Shown here in pieces: positions 7,590 through 16,604 of a stretch of DNA of 64,000 nucleotides (positions are counted from its first letter, which is position 1; the number at the start of each line of letters is the position of its first letter). The DNA comes from Kordia algicida OT-1. GTDB lineage: Bacteria; Bacteroidota; Bacteroidia; Flavobacteriales; Flavobacteriaceae. The translations under genes were made by a program, and so were the position numbers. The stretch lies in contig NZ_DS544873.1 in the NCBI RefSeq assembly GCF_000154725.1, positions 2,865,397-2,929,396 on the forward strand, given 5' to 3'. Below the pieces are notes generated by a model. That model worked only from the letters and a program-made list of their open reading frames with translations, did not search any database and had not been told where the DNA came from.

Positions 7590-10307
7590 CTATAAATGAT
7601 ACTTTAAACTAAAAATAAGATAACGTGGCTGAATAAAATATTCGCTCGTACTTGTTAAAAAACTATTCGAGTTGTCTTGATTTAAAGATGTTGTATTTAA
7701 TAAATTGGTTCCGCTAATGGTATATTCCCACTTACTATCTTTTTTTCGATAGGAAAGTTCCGCTTTTAGGAAGTCATAACTGTTGATCGTTCGTTCTTCA
7801 TTTTTGTAATTGAAATACGAATAATCTGCCGTAAAGACATAGCTTTTTAAGAAATACGCATCTACATTTACAAACGGACTGCTAGTTACGAAACGATTGG
7901 TATTCATTCCTTGATCGTACTTGTTGATTGATACATTGTACCCAACTTCAATGTTTGGCGCGTTTCTAAAATTTGTACTCAATCGGGTTCTGTAGGCTTG
8001 TGTAAATGATTCGTTTACGTTTCTATTTCCATTAATTTCCTGATTAAATTTTGATAAGGTCAATGTTCCGCCAACCGAAGCTTTTATTTTTCCAAAAGTA
8101 CGCTCAAATCGTCCGTTTGCAGAGAAAGTTTCATCGGCAAAATTCGAATTGAAAGGTGTAGAAACACTATTGGTACTTAAAATGTCTGGATCGCCTGTGT
8201 TTGCTCCTGGAATCGTCAAAAATTGCGAACGATTTCGAATAGGATCAATTCTTTTATTGTAGTTTACAAACGCAAAAATGTTAGTATAATTGAACAAGTT
8301 AAAACTAAAATAGCTCAAATTTACGTTGTGTGATAAGGCATTTTCCAACGTTCTATTTCCTCTGTAGAGCGAATTGTAATTGTTAAATACCAAACCTTCC
8401 GCCAAATTGTTTACGTCTGTAAAATCAGTTTGCATTTGATAGGAAAAATTTAGCGTTTCAGAATCTTTAAATTGCACTAAAATATTCGCATCAGGTAAAA
8501 AACGTGTGAATGTATCTTTAAATTTCGAACCAAACTGCGTGTTTTTTATACCATACGCATGTGCTGTAATTCCTGGTGTGAACGTGAATTTTCCAGATTT
8601 TATCTTGTAATGTAATCCTAAAAATGTATCGCTAAAATTATAAGTTACATCATTTATCACGTCTTGTTGTGGCGCAATTAAAGGTAATTTACTTCCACTG
8701 TCTAATAATTGAAAAATCTCAGAATCAAACTGTTGCGAACTCAACGTTGTTCCTGCCGTAATGTTAATGTTACTTTTTTGATTCAATACGTACCAATAAT
8801 CCAATCGTGCGTCAAATTTGTTGGTTTTTACACGTTTGTCTTGTGCAATGTCTAAAAATGATTGTGTTGTATTTAAATCCAACACATCTGTAAATCGGAA
8901 TTGTTCGCTTTGCGCCAATCGTGCGTTGTAAAACGGATCTTCATCTTGCCATAAATGTTGCGCTTCTAAAGCAAAAATATGATTATCATTGTGCGTGTAA
9001 TAATAATTTAAATTTTGATTGAAACTAAACGGATTCTGCGATTGACGTTCATCAATATCACCTAATAACGAAGAAAAGAAATCCTGCGTTTCTGTTTGTT
9101 GTGATACTTTCGTAAAAACATCATAATCCAATTGATTGTTGGCGTTTGGCTTGTAACTTGAACTTAGTTTAAACAATCCTAAATCACTTTTTTGTCGCGT
9201 ATTGGTTCGGGTAATTTCATCTGGCGTACTTTCATCAATATAATTGTTAATACTGTTTTCTTCTAATTCCGTTCGTGAACCTGAGTAGATGGCAAAACCA
9301 CTAATATCCCATGTTTTTTTGGGCGAATAACTAAAGTTTGCTGCTCCAAATTTTGAATCAATTGATTTGGCTCTGTTGTTTCGTAAGGTTAAAAATCCGA
9401 TATCGCTTGAAGCCACATTAAAATTTGTTCCTGTGTTTCTTCCTAAACTTCTCAATCCACCCGAAAACTTAAAATAATCACGTCGTGTAAACGGAATTGC
9501 CCCAATATTATTAAAATCGGTAATGATATTGACACTGTATTTCGGACTGTAATAAAACAATCTTGGATTTGCAATAAAGCGTTCGTCAGGACCTAAACCT
9601 GCCGTAATTTCACCAAACCAAAAGTTTTTCTTTCCTTCTTTAAGTTTGATATTTATCATCACATTATCTTGATCGTTTCCAAGTCCTTTTAATTGTGAAA
9701 CTTCGTTACTATTTTTCAGTACTTCCACTTTGTCTACAGCATCCGCAGGAATGTTTTTGGTTGCCAATTTGCTATCGCCATCAAAAAAATCTTTTCCTTC
9801 TACCATTACTTTGGTTACCGTTTTTCCTTCCACTTCTATTTCGCCATCGTCGGTGACTTCCATTCCGGGTAATTTTTTTATAACGTCTTCTAATTTCTTT
9901 TCTGAGCCATTTTTAAAGGAATCTGCATTGTAAACAATCGTATCTCCTTTAATAGTTACAGGCATTTCATACGTGAGTTCAACAGCATCCAGACTTTCAT
10001 CTTTTTGCATGATAAAATCCTTTTTGATAGCTACTTCTTTCGTTGTAATAGAATCATTGATTGTTGCCAAACCAATAAAACTTACTTTGATGGCATACGT
10101 TGTATTTTTCTTTAGTGCGAGTCTAAAACGACCTTCATTATTGGTAATTCCGTATGATTCTAGTGCGTTTGTTGCTTTATTTAGAGCAATTACATTGGCG
10201 AGTTCTAGTGGTTTTCCCAAAGAATCTTTTACGACACCTTCAAATTCAATTTGGGCAATAGTTGTCTGTGCCGTGAAACACAGCAGTAGCAGTAATATAT
10301 TTTTCAT
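7590..10307 (-). CDS. TonB-dependent receptor-like outer-membrane protein
   Basis: 905 aa. Signal peptide 1-19 (ends TIAQ); carboxypeptidase-regulatory-like beta-sandwich at about 22-100 (GVVKDSLGKPLELANV, then NNEGRFRL); plug-like domain about 115-225 with KKLPGMEV and VEVLKNSNEV; the remainder is a beta-barrel ending in the aromatic-rich YLIFSLKYHL. This is the subclass that is commonly encoded with GLPGLI proteins. It is the last gene of a leftward cluster after two GLPGLI genes. TonB-dependent receptors import siderophores, glycans or peptides; the substrate here is unknown. The 40-base gap to the GLPGLI gene upstream supports cotranscription. Confidence 0.9.
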   Translation of the reverse strand: MKNILLLLLCFTAQTTIAQIEFEGVVKDSLGKPLELANVIALNKATNALESYGITNNEGRFRLALKKNTTYAIKVSFIGLATINDSITTKEVAIKKDFIMQKDESLDAVELTYEMPVTIKGDTIVYNADSFKNGSEKKLEDVIKKLPGMEVTDDGEIEVEGKTVTKVMVEGKDFFDGDSKLATKNIPADAVDKVEVLKNSNEVSQLKGLGNDQDNVMINIKLKEGKKNFWFGEITAGLGPDERFIANPRLFYYSPKYSVNIITDFNNIGAIPFTRRDYFKFSGGLRSLGRNTGTNFNVASSDIGFLTLRNNRAKSIDSKFGAANFSYSPKKTWDISGFAIYSGSRTELEENSINNYIDESTPDEITRTNTRQKSDLGLFKLSSSYKPNANNQLDYDVFTKVSQQTETQDFFSSLLGDIDERQSQNPFSFNQNLNYYYTHNDNHIFALEAQHLWQDEDPFYNARLAQSEQFRFTDVLDLNTTQSFLDIAQDKRVKTNKFDARLDYWYVLNQKSNINITAGTTLSSQQFDSEIFQLLDSGSKLPLIAPQQDVINDVTYNFSDTFLGLHYKIKSGKFTFTPGITAHAYGIKNTQFGSKFKDTFTRFLPDANILVQFKDSETLNFSYQMQTDFTDVNNLAEGLVFNNYNSLYRGNRTLENALSHNVNLSYFSFNLFNYTNIFAFVNYNKRIDPIRNRSQFLTIPGANTGDPDILSTNSVSTPFNSNFADETFSANGRFERTFGKIKASVGGTLTLSKFNQEINGNRNVNESFTQAYRTRLSTNFRNAPNIEVGYNVSINKYDQGMNTNRFVTSSPFVNVDAYFLKSYVFTADYSYFNYKNEERTINSYDFLKAELSYRKKDSKWEYTISGTNLLNTTSLNQDNSNSFLTSTSEYFIQPRYLIFSLKYHL

Positions 10308-10347
10308 TGATGTAGTTTTCTGATTAGTTGGTCAGTTGCAAAAAGGT

Positions 10348-11235
10348 TTAGCCTCTGCCTCTACCTCTGCCGCCGCGACCACGACCGCGATACATGTCGC
10401 GCATTTCTTTCATTTTGTTTTTTACAATTTCATTGTATTCTTTTCGGGTAACTTCTTTCCCTTTTGTAGGTGCTTCAATCGGTTCTTTTTCTCCTGGATT
10501 CATCACAATTTTAGAACATAAAATAGTAGTTTTATATGCGTTTACTTCTAAAATTAATCCTGGCAATCCCCAATATTCTCCAGGTCCTTGATTGATAGGA
10601 ATATCAAGTGTATACCAAGCGGTTACTAAAACTTCTTTCGGAATATCAACTTGACTAAACGGATCTTTTGCCGCTTTGATAGAATCTTGTTTTTTTTCTT
10701 CCGCTGTTTTTTCGTTGTTTCTATCTCTCCTTCTCGGACGCATTTTGCTGAAATCGAGTTCGTCCACTTTTTTAAGTGCAGTTGCTTTAAAACAAAGGTA
10801 TTTTCCAATTTGTTTGGTTTCGCCTTCCATTTTCCATTCTAATTTTGGCAAGCTGTCTTTGATAAGGAATTTTTTTCCAAAGAATTCTTTCGTTTCCATA
10901 ATTACGCCATCTCTAACATCTTTGTATTGGTTTCCTTGTGAAAAACTGCCCATCATCATACGTCCAAATCCGCCTCTACCACCTTGTCCTGGTGCTTCAA
11001 TTTTTTCTTCTTCTTTGTATGTGGATGCTGTTTGATTAAAATCAAGAATATATACTTTTTCCAAAAATCCTTTCATACGTTCTTGGATTCGCTTTTTTTG
11101 CTCTGCTGACATTTCGCGTCCGCCCCAATTCATGTCCATCGTCGTTTTAGACTGATAATATGCTTTTCCTTGAAAATTTTGAGCAAATACGCCTGTTGTG
11201 CATAAAACTAAGCTCCAAAGTATTAATTGTTTCAT
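10348..11235 (-). CDS. GLPGLI family protein with an Arg-Gly tail
   Basis: 295 aa, signal peptide 1-18 (ends GVFAQ). The family signature YWGLPGLILEV lies at about 221-231, inside a segment shared with the paralogue upstream (TAWYTLDIP... then CSKIVMNP). The C-terminus is a low-complexity Arg-Gly repeat (YRGRGRGGRG...). A Gly/Gln/Arg-rich stretch also occurs near residue 80. GLPGLI proteins are exported Bacteroidota proteins of unknown role, usually beside TonB receptors and often under two-component control. It is placed between its paralogue and the receptor, on the same strand. Confidence 0.9.
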   Translation of the reverse strand: MKQLILWSLVLCTTGVFAQNFQGKAYYQSKTTMDMNWGGREMSAEQKKRIQERMKGFLEKVYILDFNQTASTYKEEEKIEAPGQGGRGGFGRMMMGSFSQGNQYKDVRDGVIMETKEFFGKKFLIKDSLPKLEWKMEGETKQIGKYLCFKATALKKVDELDFSKMRPRRRDRNNEKTAEEKKQDSIKAAKDPFSQVDIPKEVLVTAWYTLDIPINQGPGEYWGLPGLILEVNAYKTTILCSKIVMNPGEKEPIEAPTKGKEVTRKEYNEIVKNKMKEMRDMYRGRGRGGRGRGRG

Positions 11236-11441
11236 TCCTTAAGTCTTTATATTTATTGTTTTGCTACTTCTTTAGTAGGTAACAGCGTAAAAAGTTACAC
11301 TTTTTAACTTCATTAAGACCTTAGTTTCTTGATTCAGTTTAATCTTTTTCCGTTAAAGTTTTCTTAAAAAGACTTTTTAAACGTAGTTTTAGTAAGGTTT
11401 TGATCGTTTTTGGTTTTACTTTTTCTTTTGTTGAAAAGTTT

Positions 11442-12293
11442 TTATCCTCCAATTTCAATTCTAATTTCATTGCCATCGCCTCTACCATTTCCGCGATAAC
11501 GTTCCATCATTTCTTTAGATTTCTTTTCCATGATTTCTTGAAATTTTGCTTGGTTTACTTTTTTACCTTTTGTAGGCTCTTTGATGCTAACTTTATTTTT
11601 TGGATTGAGCACAATTTTGCTACAAACAATCGTTTGTGTTCCATCATTTACTTCTAGTATTAAACCTGGTAATCCCCAATACATTTCTGGTCCAGAATTT
11701 ACAGGAATGTCTAATGTATACCAAGCGGTTACCGTAACATTTTCTTTGGTAGTTTTCTTGTCATCGCTATCATCATTTACAGAAAATGACGTTATTTTTT
11801 CAACTTCAATTGTACGTGTAGCTTTGTAACATTGGTATTGTCCGATGAATTTTGTTTCGCTTCCCAACTTCCATTCTTTATTTTCCAATTTGTCTTGAAC
11901 TAAGAACTTTTTACCTAAGATTTCTTGTTGATTTGCGTATCGGTTTTCTTTGGTATTTTTATACAAAGTAGCCGATTGTCCATCGCCTACTACCATAATT
12001 TGCATTCCGCTAGTTTTTGGTGTTGGTGCTGCTAATTTTTCTTCTTGTTTGTATAAAGATTCATAAGGTGTAAATGTGAGTGTGTACTCTTTTTGAAACT
12101 GTTTTTGCAGCATTGCGTTTAGTTTTTCCTGCATTTCTTTGTTAATTCCTTGACTTGTAGCAATGCTATCCATTTTAAAGTCCATTTTCATGCTGGTTTT
12201 GTACGTAGCAACTCCTTGAAAGTCTTGTGCATTTAGAAAAGCATTAACCATCATGAAGACAAATACAATGATTGTTTTTGTATAGTTTTTCAT
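11442..12293 (-). CDS. GLPGLI family protein
   Basis: 283 aa, signal peptide 1-22 (ends FLNAQ). YWGLPGLILEV lies at about 204-214, preceded by VTAWYTLDIPVNSGPE and followed by QTIVCSKIVLNPKN. The C-terminus has a shorter Gly-Arg segment (RYRGNGRGDG). It is the first gene of the leftward cluster. Upstream, a -7 element (CATATTTG, 12333-12326) has no recognisable -33 box; instead three GTTAA direct repeats 10 bases apart (12356-12380) occupy that position, which suggests dependence on an activator, most simply the OmpR-type regulator encoded at 14748. Confidence 0.9.
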   Translation of the reverse strand: MKNYTKTIIVFVFMMVNAFLNAQDFQGVATYKTSMKMDFKMDSIATSQGINKEMQEKLNAMLQKQFQKEYTLTFTPYESLYKQEEKLAAPTPKTSGMQIMVVGDGQSATLYKNTKENRYANQQEILGKKFLVQDKLENKEWKLGSETKFIGQYQCYKATRTIEVEKITSFSVNDDSDDKKTTKENVTVTAWYTLDIPVNSGPEMYWGLPGLILEVNDGTQTIVCSKIVLNPKNKVSIKEPTKGKKVNQAKFQEIMEKKSKEMMERYRGNGRGDGNEIRIEIGG

Positions 12294-12325
12294 AAGTATT
12301 TTATGTTTTTAGTTTTTTGATGCTA

Positions 12326-12333
12326 CAAATATG
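12326..12333 (-). promoter_or_regulatory. -7 element of the GLPGLI operon, no -33 box
   Basis: CATATTTG on the minus strand matches TAnnTTTG at seven of eight positions. No TTTG occurs about 20 bases upstream; the GTTAA repeats begin there instead. Confidence 0.45.
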
Positions 12334-12355
12334 AAACAGAAAATTATACATTTCA

Positions 12356-12380
12356 GTTAATGAACGTTAACGAGTGTTAA
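12356..12380 (-). promoter_or_regulatory. Triple GTTAA direct repeat: probable response-regulator site
   Basis: GTTAA (plus-strand reading) occurs at 12356, 12366 and 12376, an exact 10-base period, which is one helical turn, as OmpR-family regulators prefer. The last two copies belong to a 15-base string, GTTAACGAGTGTTAA, repeated exactly at 13206-13220 ahead of the kinase gene. Confidence 0.6.
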
Positions 12381-12384
12381 ACAC

Positions 12385-12420
12385 AAAAAAGTCTTTACAG
12401 TTTATGCAAAGACTTTTTTT
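12385..12420. terminator. Bidirectional terminator
   Basis: AAAAAGTCTTT / AAAGACTTTTT around an 11-base loop with A and T runs on either side. It would stop leftward transcripts from 12601-13086 before they enter the GLPGLI promoter region. Confidence 0.7.
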
Positions 12421-12439
12421 TAAAATTTATGTTACCATT

Positions 12440-12544
12440 TTATTCTAAAAGATTTTTAATAACATTTTTCGTATTAGTTAGTACAATTTTCCGATCAGTT
12501 TCCATATCTCCTAAATAACGAATGGTGTCATTTTTTATAATCAT
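12440..12544 (-). pseudogene. Short ORF, possible gene remnant (34 codons)
   Basis: ATG at 12544, TAA at 12440. The peptide contains NDTIRYLGDMETDRKIV and looks like ordinary protein rather than noise, but is too short to place. It lies beside a solo sequence (about 12557-12580) that resembles the end of the inverted-repeat element at 39639-39878. It may be the tail of a lost gene or a small real gene. Confidence 0.3.
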
Positions 12545-12600
12545 TAAGTATAAAAGTTATATCAAACTTGCGTTAAGTAAAAATCAGACACTTTGTATGA

Positions 12601-13086
12601 TTACATATTCACTTCTTTTTTATCTATCTTAAAATAAGTTATTTCAGCAACCTTTTTGTTTTTAGTTGTTTCGATACCATAGTAATCTTGAATCAAATTT
12701 GGACGCACAAAAAAGGTTATAAATAGTATCAATAATGGGAAATATAAAAAATGTAATTTTTGCTTTCCTGCCAAACTTCCCATAAACTCACTCAAAGGCA
12801 TCATGAAAACATATAAAATTGCTCCTATTATTATTGTTGATTTATTAAAAATAAAAAAGTGAAATATAAATATTAAAGTCAACATTAATGACATACTAAT
12901 ATCTTTAGTCTTTGATGGTCTTTTTCGAGCTACTATGTATGAAGACAAAAATAATGTAGTACAAATGGCTAAAAACATATAAGCTTTGTGTTCATTAAAA
13001 ATAATTCCGTAGAAAAAGAAGATACAAACTCCCAAGATTGAGTTTAATGCATATTTTACATAAATACTTAATGTTTCTTTTTTCAT
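12601..13086 (-). CDS. Small integral membrane protein of unknown function
   Basis: 161 aa from the ATG at 13086; a longer frame would need a TTG at 13137. Residues about 8-30, 36-53, 63-82, 85-105 and 110-135 are hydrophobic, giving four or five membrane segments. The tail is hydrophilic (YYGIETTKNKKVAEITYFK). No family recognised. It sits between the GLPGLI operon and the kinase/regulator pair, on the GLPGLI strand but separated from it by a terminator. Confidence 0.65.
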   Translation of the reverse strand: MKKETLSIYVKYALNSILGVCIFFFYGIIFNEHKAYMFLAICTTLFLSSYIVARKRPSKTKDISMSLMLTLIFIFHFFIFNKSTIIIGAILYVFMMPLSEFMGSLAGKQKLHFLYFPLLILFITFFVRPNLIQDYYGIETTKNKKVAEITYFKIDKKEVNM

Positions 13087-13205
13087 ATTGTTTTGGTTTA
13101 AAAAATTAACAACTAGCACAATATAGTAAATTTTCAATATACTTTTCTTACTAAGTTTATTTTATTTTTCTGTCATTAAATCGTCATTCCTACATGTAGT
13201 TTTTT

Positions 13206-13220
13206 GTTAACGAGTGTTAA
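13206..13220 (+). promoter_or_regulatory. Second copy of the GTTAACGAGTGTTAA site, upstream of the kinase gene
   Basis: Two GTTAA copies 10 bases apart, identical over 15 bases to 12366-12380. It lies 30 bases ahead of a TACTTTTG -7 element (13250-13257) and 56 bases ahead of the kinase start, compatible with autoregulation of the two-component operon. Confidence 0.6.
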
Positions 13221-13275
13221 GTGATACGTTATTATCGCAAAGAACTTCTTACTTTTGATTTGTAATCACAACAAA

Positions 13276-14751
13276 ATGAAGCAACAACGTTCTTCTTGGA
13301 TCTTATACGCCATTATCGCTACGATAGCGATCACTATTGCCGTACAGATTTATTGGAATTTTAAAAATTATCAAGTCAACAAACAACAGTTTATCAATCA
13401 GGTGCAAATTAGTTTGGATAATGCTGTAGAAGCGTATTATGCCGATTATGCCAAACGCGAAAAAATGATGATGATTACCATGGAAGGCACAAACTCCATG
13501 AACAATCCGAAGGTACTTGAGAAGCTCCGCGATGTGAATTTTGATTCTATTTTTGACATAGTAGAACAACGATTTTTTAAGCATTCAGATTCTGTAATTA
13601 TCGATAAAACCATCCGAGATCATTTTAGCTCTGATTCTTCAGACGTATTGATTGATTTGAAAAAAAAATATTCAGTTCCAAAATTGTTAAGAAATAGAGA
13701 CAGCATTCGTTTTTTCGATCAAATTTCATCATTATATATTTCAATTTCAGAAGATTCTTTAAATTTTGACAAACTGAAATCATTTTTAGATACTGAATTG
13801 AATAGAAAGCAAATAGCCATTCCTTATCAGTTACAATTGTCAATAAATGATAAGATTGTTGGCGAAATTGGAACTGAAAATTTACCCGATAAAGTGCTAC
13901 AAACTTTTTCAAAATCTGCGTATCAAAAACCTGGAGAAAAGTTGCGCTTGCAATTTGCAAACATTACCAAAACTGTATGGAGAAAAAGCCTGTTAGGCAT
14001 CTTGTTATCTACTTTTTTATCGCTAGCAATTATTAGTTCTTTATTGTATTTGTTACGTGTTATTCGTCGCCAAAAAGAGTTGGCTGAAATTAAAAATGAC
14101 TTGATTAGCAATATTACACACGAATTTAAAACGCCCATTACAACGATTTCTACTGCTTTGGAAGCGATTCAACATTTTGGTGCGATTAAAGATCCCGAAA
14201 AAACACAAAAATATTTAGCTATTTCTGATAAACAATTGAAAAAGTTACATATCATGGTAGAGAAATTGTTAGAAACAGCTACGCTCGATAGTGAAAAATT
14301 GTTATTGAAAAAAGAACAGTTAGACATCGTTGATTTCGTGGAAAAAATAACTGAGAAACAACGGACATTTTCTACAAAGAAAACACTTTCTTTCCGAAGT
14401 AATATTGACAGTTTAACTGCTGAGATTGATCCTTTTCATTTTGAAAATTCCATTACGAATCTGATTGACAATGCACTAAAATATGGTGGAAATACGATTG
14501 AAGTTAATGTCTCTAAAGTATTAGAAACGATAGAAATTACGGTGACTGACAATGGAAATACGATTGATAAATCGCAACGCGAAAAGATTTTCGATCAATT
14601 TTACCGAATTCCGAAAGGAAACACTCACGATGTAAAAGGTTTTGGAATTGGATTGTATTACACGAAAAAAATTATTGAAAAACACAACGGAACGATTCAG
14701 TTAGTTCCTGACGCAAATCACACTATTTTTAAAATTAAGCTCATCGGATGA
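13276..14751 (+). CDS. Sensor histidine kinase
   Basis: 491 aa from the ATG at 13276; the frame is open to a TTG at 13255 but the ATG is favoured. Membrane segments at about 11-29 and 236-258 bound a periplasmic sensor region of about 200 residues. The H-box NITHEFKTPIT places the phosphorylated His at about 281; N-box NLIDNALKYGG near 394; G-boxes VTDNGN and GFGIGLYYTKKII. It overlaps the regulator start by four bases (ATGA), so the two are translationally coupled. With its upstream GTTAA repeat shared with the GLPGLI operon, it probably controls that operon and itself. Signal unknown. Confidence 0.93.
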   Translation: MKQQRSSWILYAIIATIAITIAVQIYWNFKNYQVNKQQFINQVQISLDNAVEAYYADYAKREKMMMITMEGTNSMNNPKVLEKLRDVNFDSIFDIVEQRFFKHSDSVIIDKTIRDHFSSDSSDVLIDLKKKYSVPKLLRNRDSIRFFDQISSLYISISEDSLNFDKLKSFLDTELNRKQIAIPYQLQLSINDKIVGEIGTENLPDKVLQTFSKSAYQKPGEKLRLQFANITKTVWRKSLLGILLSTFLSLAIISSLLYLLRVIRRQKELAEIKNDLISNITHEFKTPITTISTALEAIQHFGAIKDPEKTQKYLAISDKQLKKLHIMVEKLLETATLDSEKLLLKKEQLDIVDFVEKITEKQRTFSTKKTLSFRSNIDSLTAEIDPFHFENSITNLIDNALKYGGNTIEVNVSKVLETIEITVTDNGNTIDKSQREKIFDQFYRIPKGNTHDVKGFGIGLYYTKKIIEKHNGTIQLVPDANHTIFKIKLIG

Positions 14752-15431
14752 AAAAAAATACGATAAAATTATTGTTGGCAGAAGACGAACCTGCATTGGG
14801 ACAAATTGTAAAGGAAAGCTTAGAATCACGTGATTTTGAAGTGTTTTTATGTGAAAATGGTGAGGAAGCATGGAGAATTTATCAAAAAGTTCAACCTGAA
14901 ATTTTAGTGTTGGATGTCATGATGCCGAAGAAAGATGGTTTTACGTTGGCGCAAGAAATCCGACAAGAAAATGCCACGATTCCTATTATTTTTTTAACAG
15001 CAAAATCGCAAGTAAAAGATGTGGTAGAAGGTTTTCAACATGGCGGAAACGACTATTTGAAAAAACCATTTAGCATGGAAGAATTGATTGTGCGCATTCA
15101 CGCCTTGTTAGATCGAATTCATGTAAAACAAGACGAAACGCAAATTCCTATTGGAAAATATATCTTCAATCATACGCAACAACAATTAATTTGGGAAGCA
15201 ACTCCGATGCAACTCACACACAGAGAATCTGAATTGCTTTTTTACTTATCGAAAAAACGAAATGCAATATTAGATCGTACGTTTATTTTAAAAAAACTTT
15301 GGGGCGATGATGATTTTTTTAACGCGCGAAGTATGGATGTTTTTATCACAAAACTCCGCAAGAAACTGAAAAATGATCCTGAAATTCAAATCGTAAATGT
15401 GCGTGGTTTTGGGTATAAGTTGATTTGCTAG
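14748..15431 (+). CDS. OmpR-type response regulator
   Basis: 227 aa. Receiver domain 1-120: acidic pair EDE at 12-14, phosphoacceptor Asp in LVLDVMMPKKDG at about 56, Thr in FLTAKS, Lys in LKKPFS. Winged-helix DNA-binding domain about 130-227, ending in VFITKLRKKL...VRGFGYKL, the OmpR/PhoB signature. OmpR-type proteins bind direct repeats one helical turn apart; the GTTAA repeats at 12356-12380 and 13206-13220 are the best candidates in this window. Partner of the overlapping kinase. Confidence 0.95.
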   Translation: MKKNTIKLLLAEDEPALGQIVKESLESRDFEVFLCENGEEAWRIYQKVQPEILVLDVMMPKKDGFTLAQEIRQENATIPIIFLTAKSQVKDVVEGFQHGGNDYLKKPFSMEELIVRIHALLDRIHVKQDETQIPIGKYIFNHTQQQLIWEATPMQLTHRESELLFYLSKKRNAILDRTFILKKLWGDDDFFNARSMDVFITKLRKKLKNDPEIQIVNVRGFGYKLIC

Positions 15432-15439
15432 TTTTTTTT

Positions 15440-15700
15440 AGATCGCTTTGCTTTTGGATTTGTTTGAGATGTTTTTTACGATTTGTGAAGTTGAAATTGA
15501 ACTCGAACTCGAAACACCAAAACGTCAGTTCGAGTGTTTTTTCGGAGAGCAACATAGAAAAATGTATCGAAAACTACTCGTTTACGCACATTTTCAAATT
15601 AAATCATTATCAAGAAACAAACAGATTGCCACGAATTTATTCAAAATTCTCGCAAAGACGTTTCAGATACATTGATACATTAGCAAATTAATTTATTGTT
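15440..15700. repeat. Intergenic stretch with dispersed-repeat-like sequence
   Basis: No supported gene. Two pieces look like dispersed intergenic sequences of flavobacteria: CGTCAGTTCGAGTG with an upstream GAACTCGAACTCG run (about 15496-15540), related to GTCAGTTCGAGCACAGTCGA inside the element at 39639-39878; and GATTGCCACGAAT...CTCGCAAAGACG (about 15626-15661). Frames open through here are low-complexity and I do not call them. Confidence 0.4.
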
Positions 15701-15737
15701 ACATTAAAAACGGTTCATTTTTTGTAATTTGTCAGCC

Positions 15738-16529
15738 ATGAAAGGTTTGATTCTTTTTCTATTTTTAAGTTGCACAGCTTTTGGTCTTGCCCAAAAATCA
15801 ATAACTGCGACTTTAAAACAGCAAGACACATTGGCTGTCGATCGTTTTGTAGCGATGGATAATTTTGGTGCGAAATATGTTATTCAAAACAATATTCTCA
15901 TCAAAAGAAAAGATAAAAAAGAATGGCAATACAATAACTTGCAGCTAGGTAAAATTACTTCGGTTGACATTCTAAATCCGCTAAAAATCACCTTATTTTA
16001 CGAAGATTTTAATACAGTAATTGTGTTAGATAATACATTAAACGAGATTAAACGCACAGACTTTAATGTAATTGAAGATTTTAAAAATTTAGCCGCAGCC
16101 ACTACCGCAAACGATCGGAATTTATGGATTTTTGACACCAATACGCAACAGTTGGAAATCTTCAACTATGTACAGCAGAAAACTCCAATTCAGAATTTAC
16201 CCATTCCCGAAAAATTTGTCACGCTCAAAAGTAATTACAATTTTTGTCGTGTACTGACAGAAACTGACATCTATCTGTATAATATCTACGGAAGTTTACT
16301 TTCTAAAAAGCCATTGCTTGGCGTGACAGATTTTGACATGACCAATTCAGAAGTGATTTTTTTAAAAGATGAACAACTTTATTATACGCATGAAGACGAC
16401 GTTTACCTTATAAATTTATCTTCTGATAGAATTGCGATCAAACAGTTTTCGCTTCACGATGATATCTTGTATATTTACGACGGAATTGTATTGTATCAGT
16501 TTCAACTAAAAAAACCAACAAAAGAATAA
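15738..16529 (+). CDS. Exported protein of unknown function
   Basis: 263 aa from the ATG at 15738 (a TTG three codons earlier is less likely). Signal peptide 1-19 (ends GLAQ). The mature protein is a string of beta-strand-like segments alternating with turns, e.g. VDRFVAMDNFGAKYVIQNN, LYNIYGSLL, DDVYLINLSSDRIAIKQF, consistent with a small beta-propeller or sandwich. No catalytic motif. It ends 75 bases before the deoxynucleoside kinase, same strand, and may be cotranscribed, but no functional link is evident. Confidence 0.7.
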   Translation: MKGLILFLFLSCTAFGLAQKSITATLKQQDTLAVDRFVAMDNFGAKYVIQNNILIKRKDKKEWQYNNLQLGKITSVDILNPLKITLFYEDFNTVIVLDNTLNEIKRTDFNVIEDFKNLAAATTANDRNLWIFDTNTQQLEIFNYVQQKTPIQNLPIPEKFVTLKSNYNFCRVLTETDIYLYNIYGSLLSKKPLLGVTDFDMTNSEVIFLKDEQLYYTHEDDVYLINLSSDRIAIKQFSLHDDILYIYDGIVLYQFQLKKPTKE

Positions 16530-16604
16530 AGAACGAATATTTTTAGAATCGATTGTAAAATCCAGCAGTCTGATTGTAAAGCAAACACCTAATTACAAAA
16601 TCAC

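Noticed and set aside
9730-9933. Plus-strand frames opposite the TonB receptor and GLPGLI genes (also 9973-10323, 10676-11035)
   Set aside because: Shadow frames of clearly coding minus-strand genes.
11352-11380. Degenerate GTTAA/CTTAA/TTTAA series between the two GLPGLI genes
   Set aside because: Spacing is 11 and 13 bases and two of three copies differ; too weak to call a third regulator site.
15425-15691. Two overlapping frames after the response regulator
   Set aside because: They cover dispersed-repeat-like DNA, have aromatic/Cys-rich nonsense composition and no proper start site.
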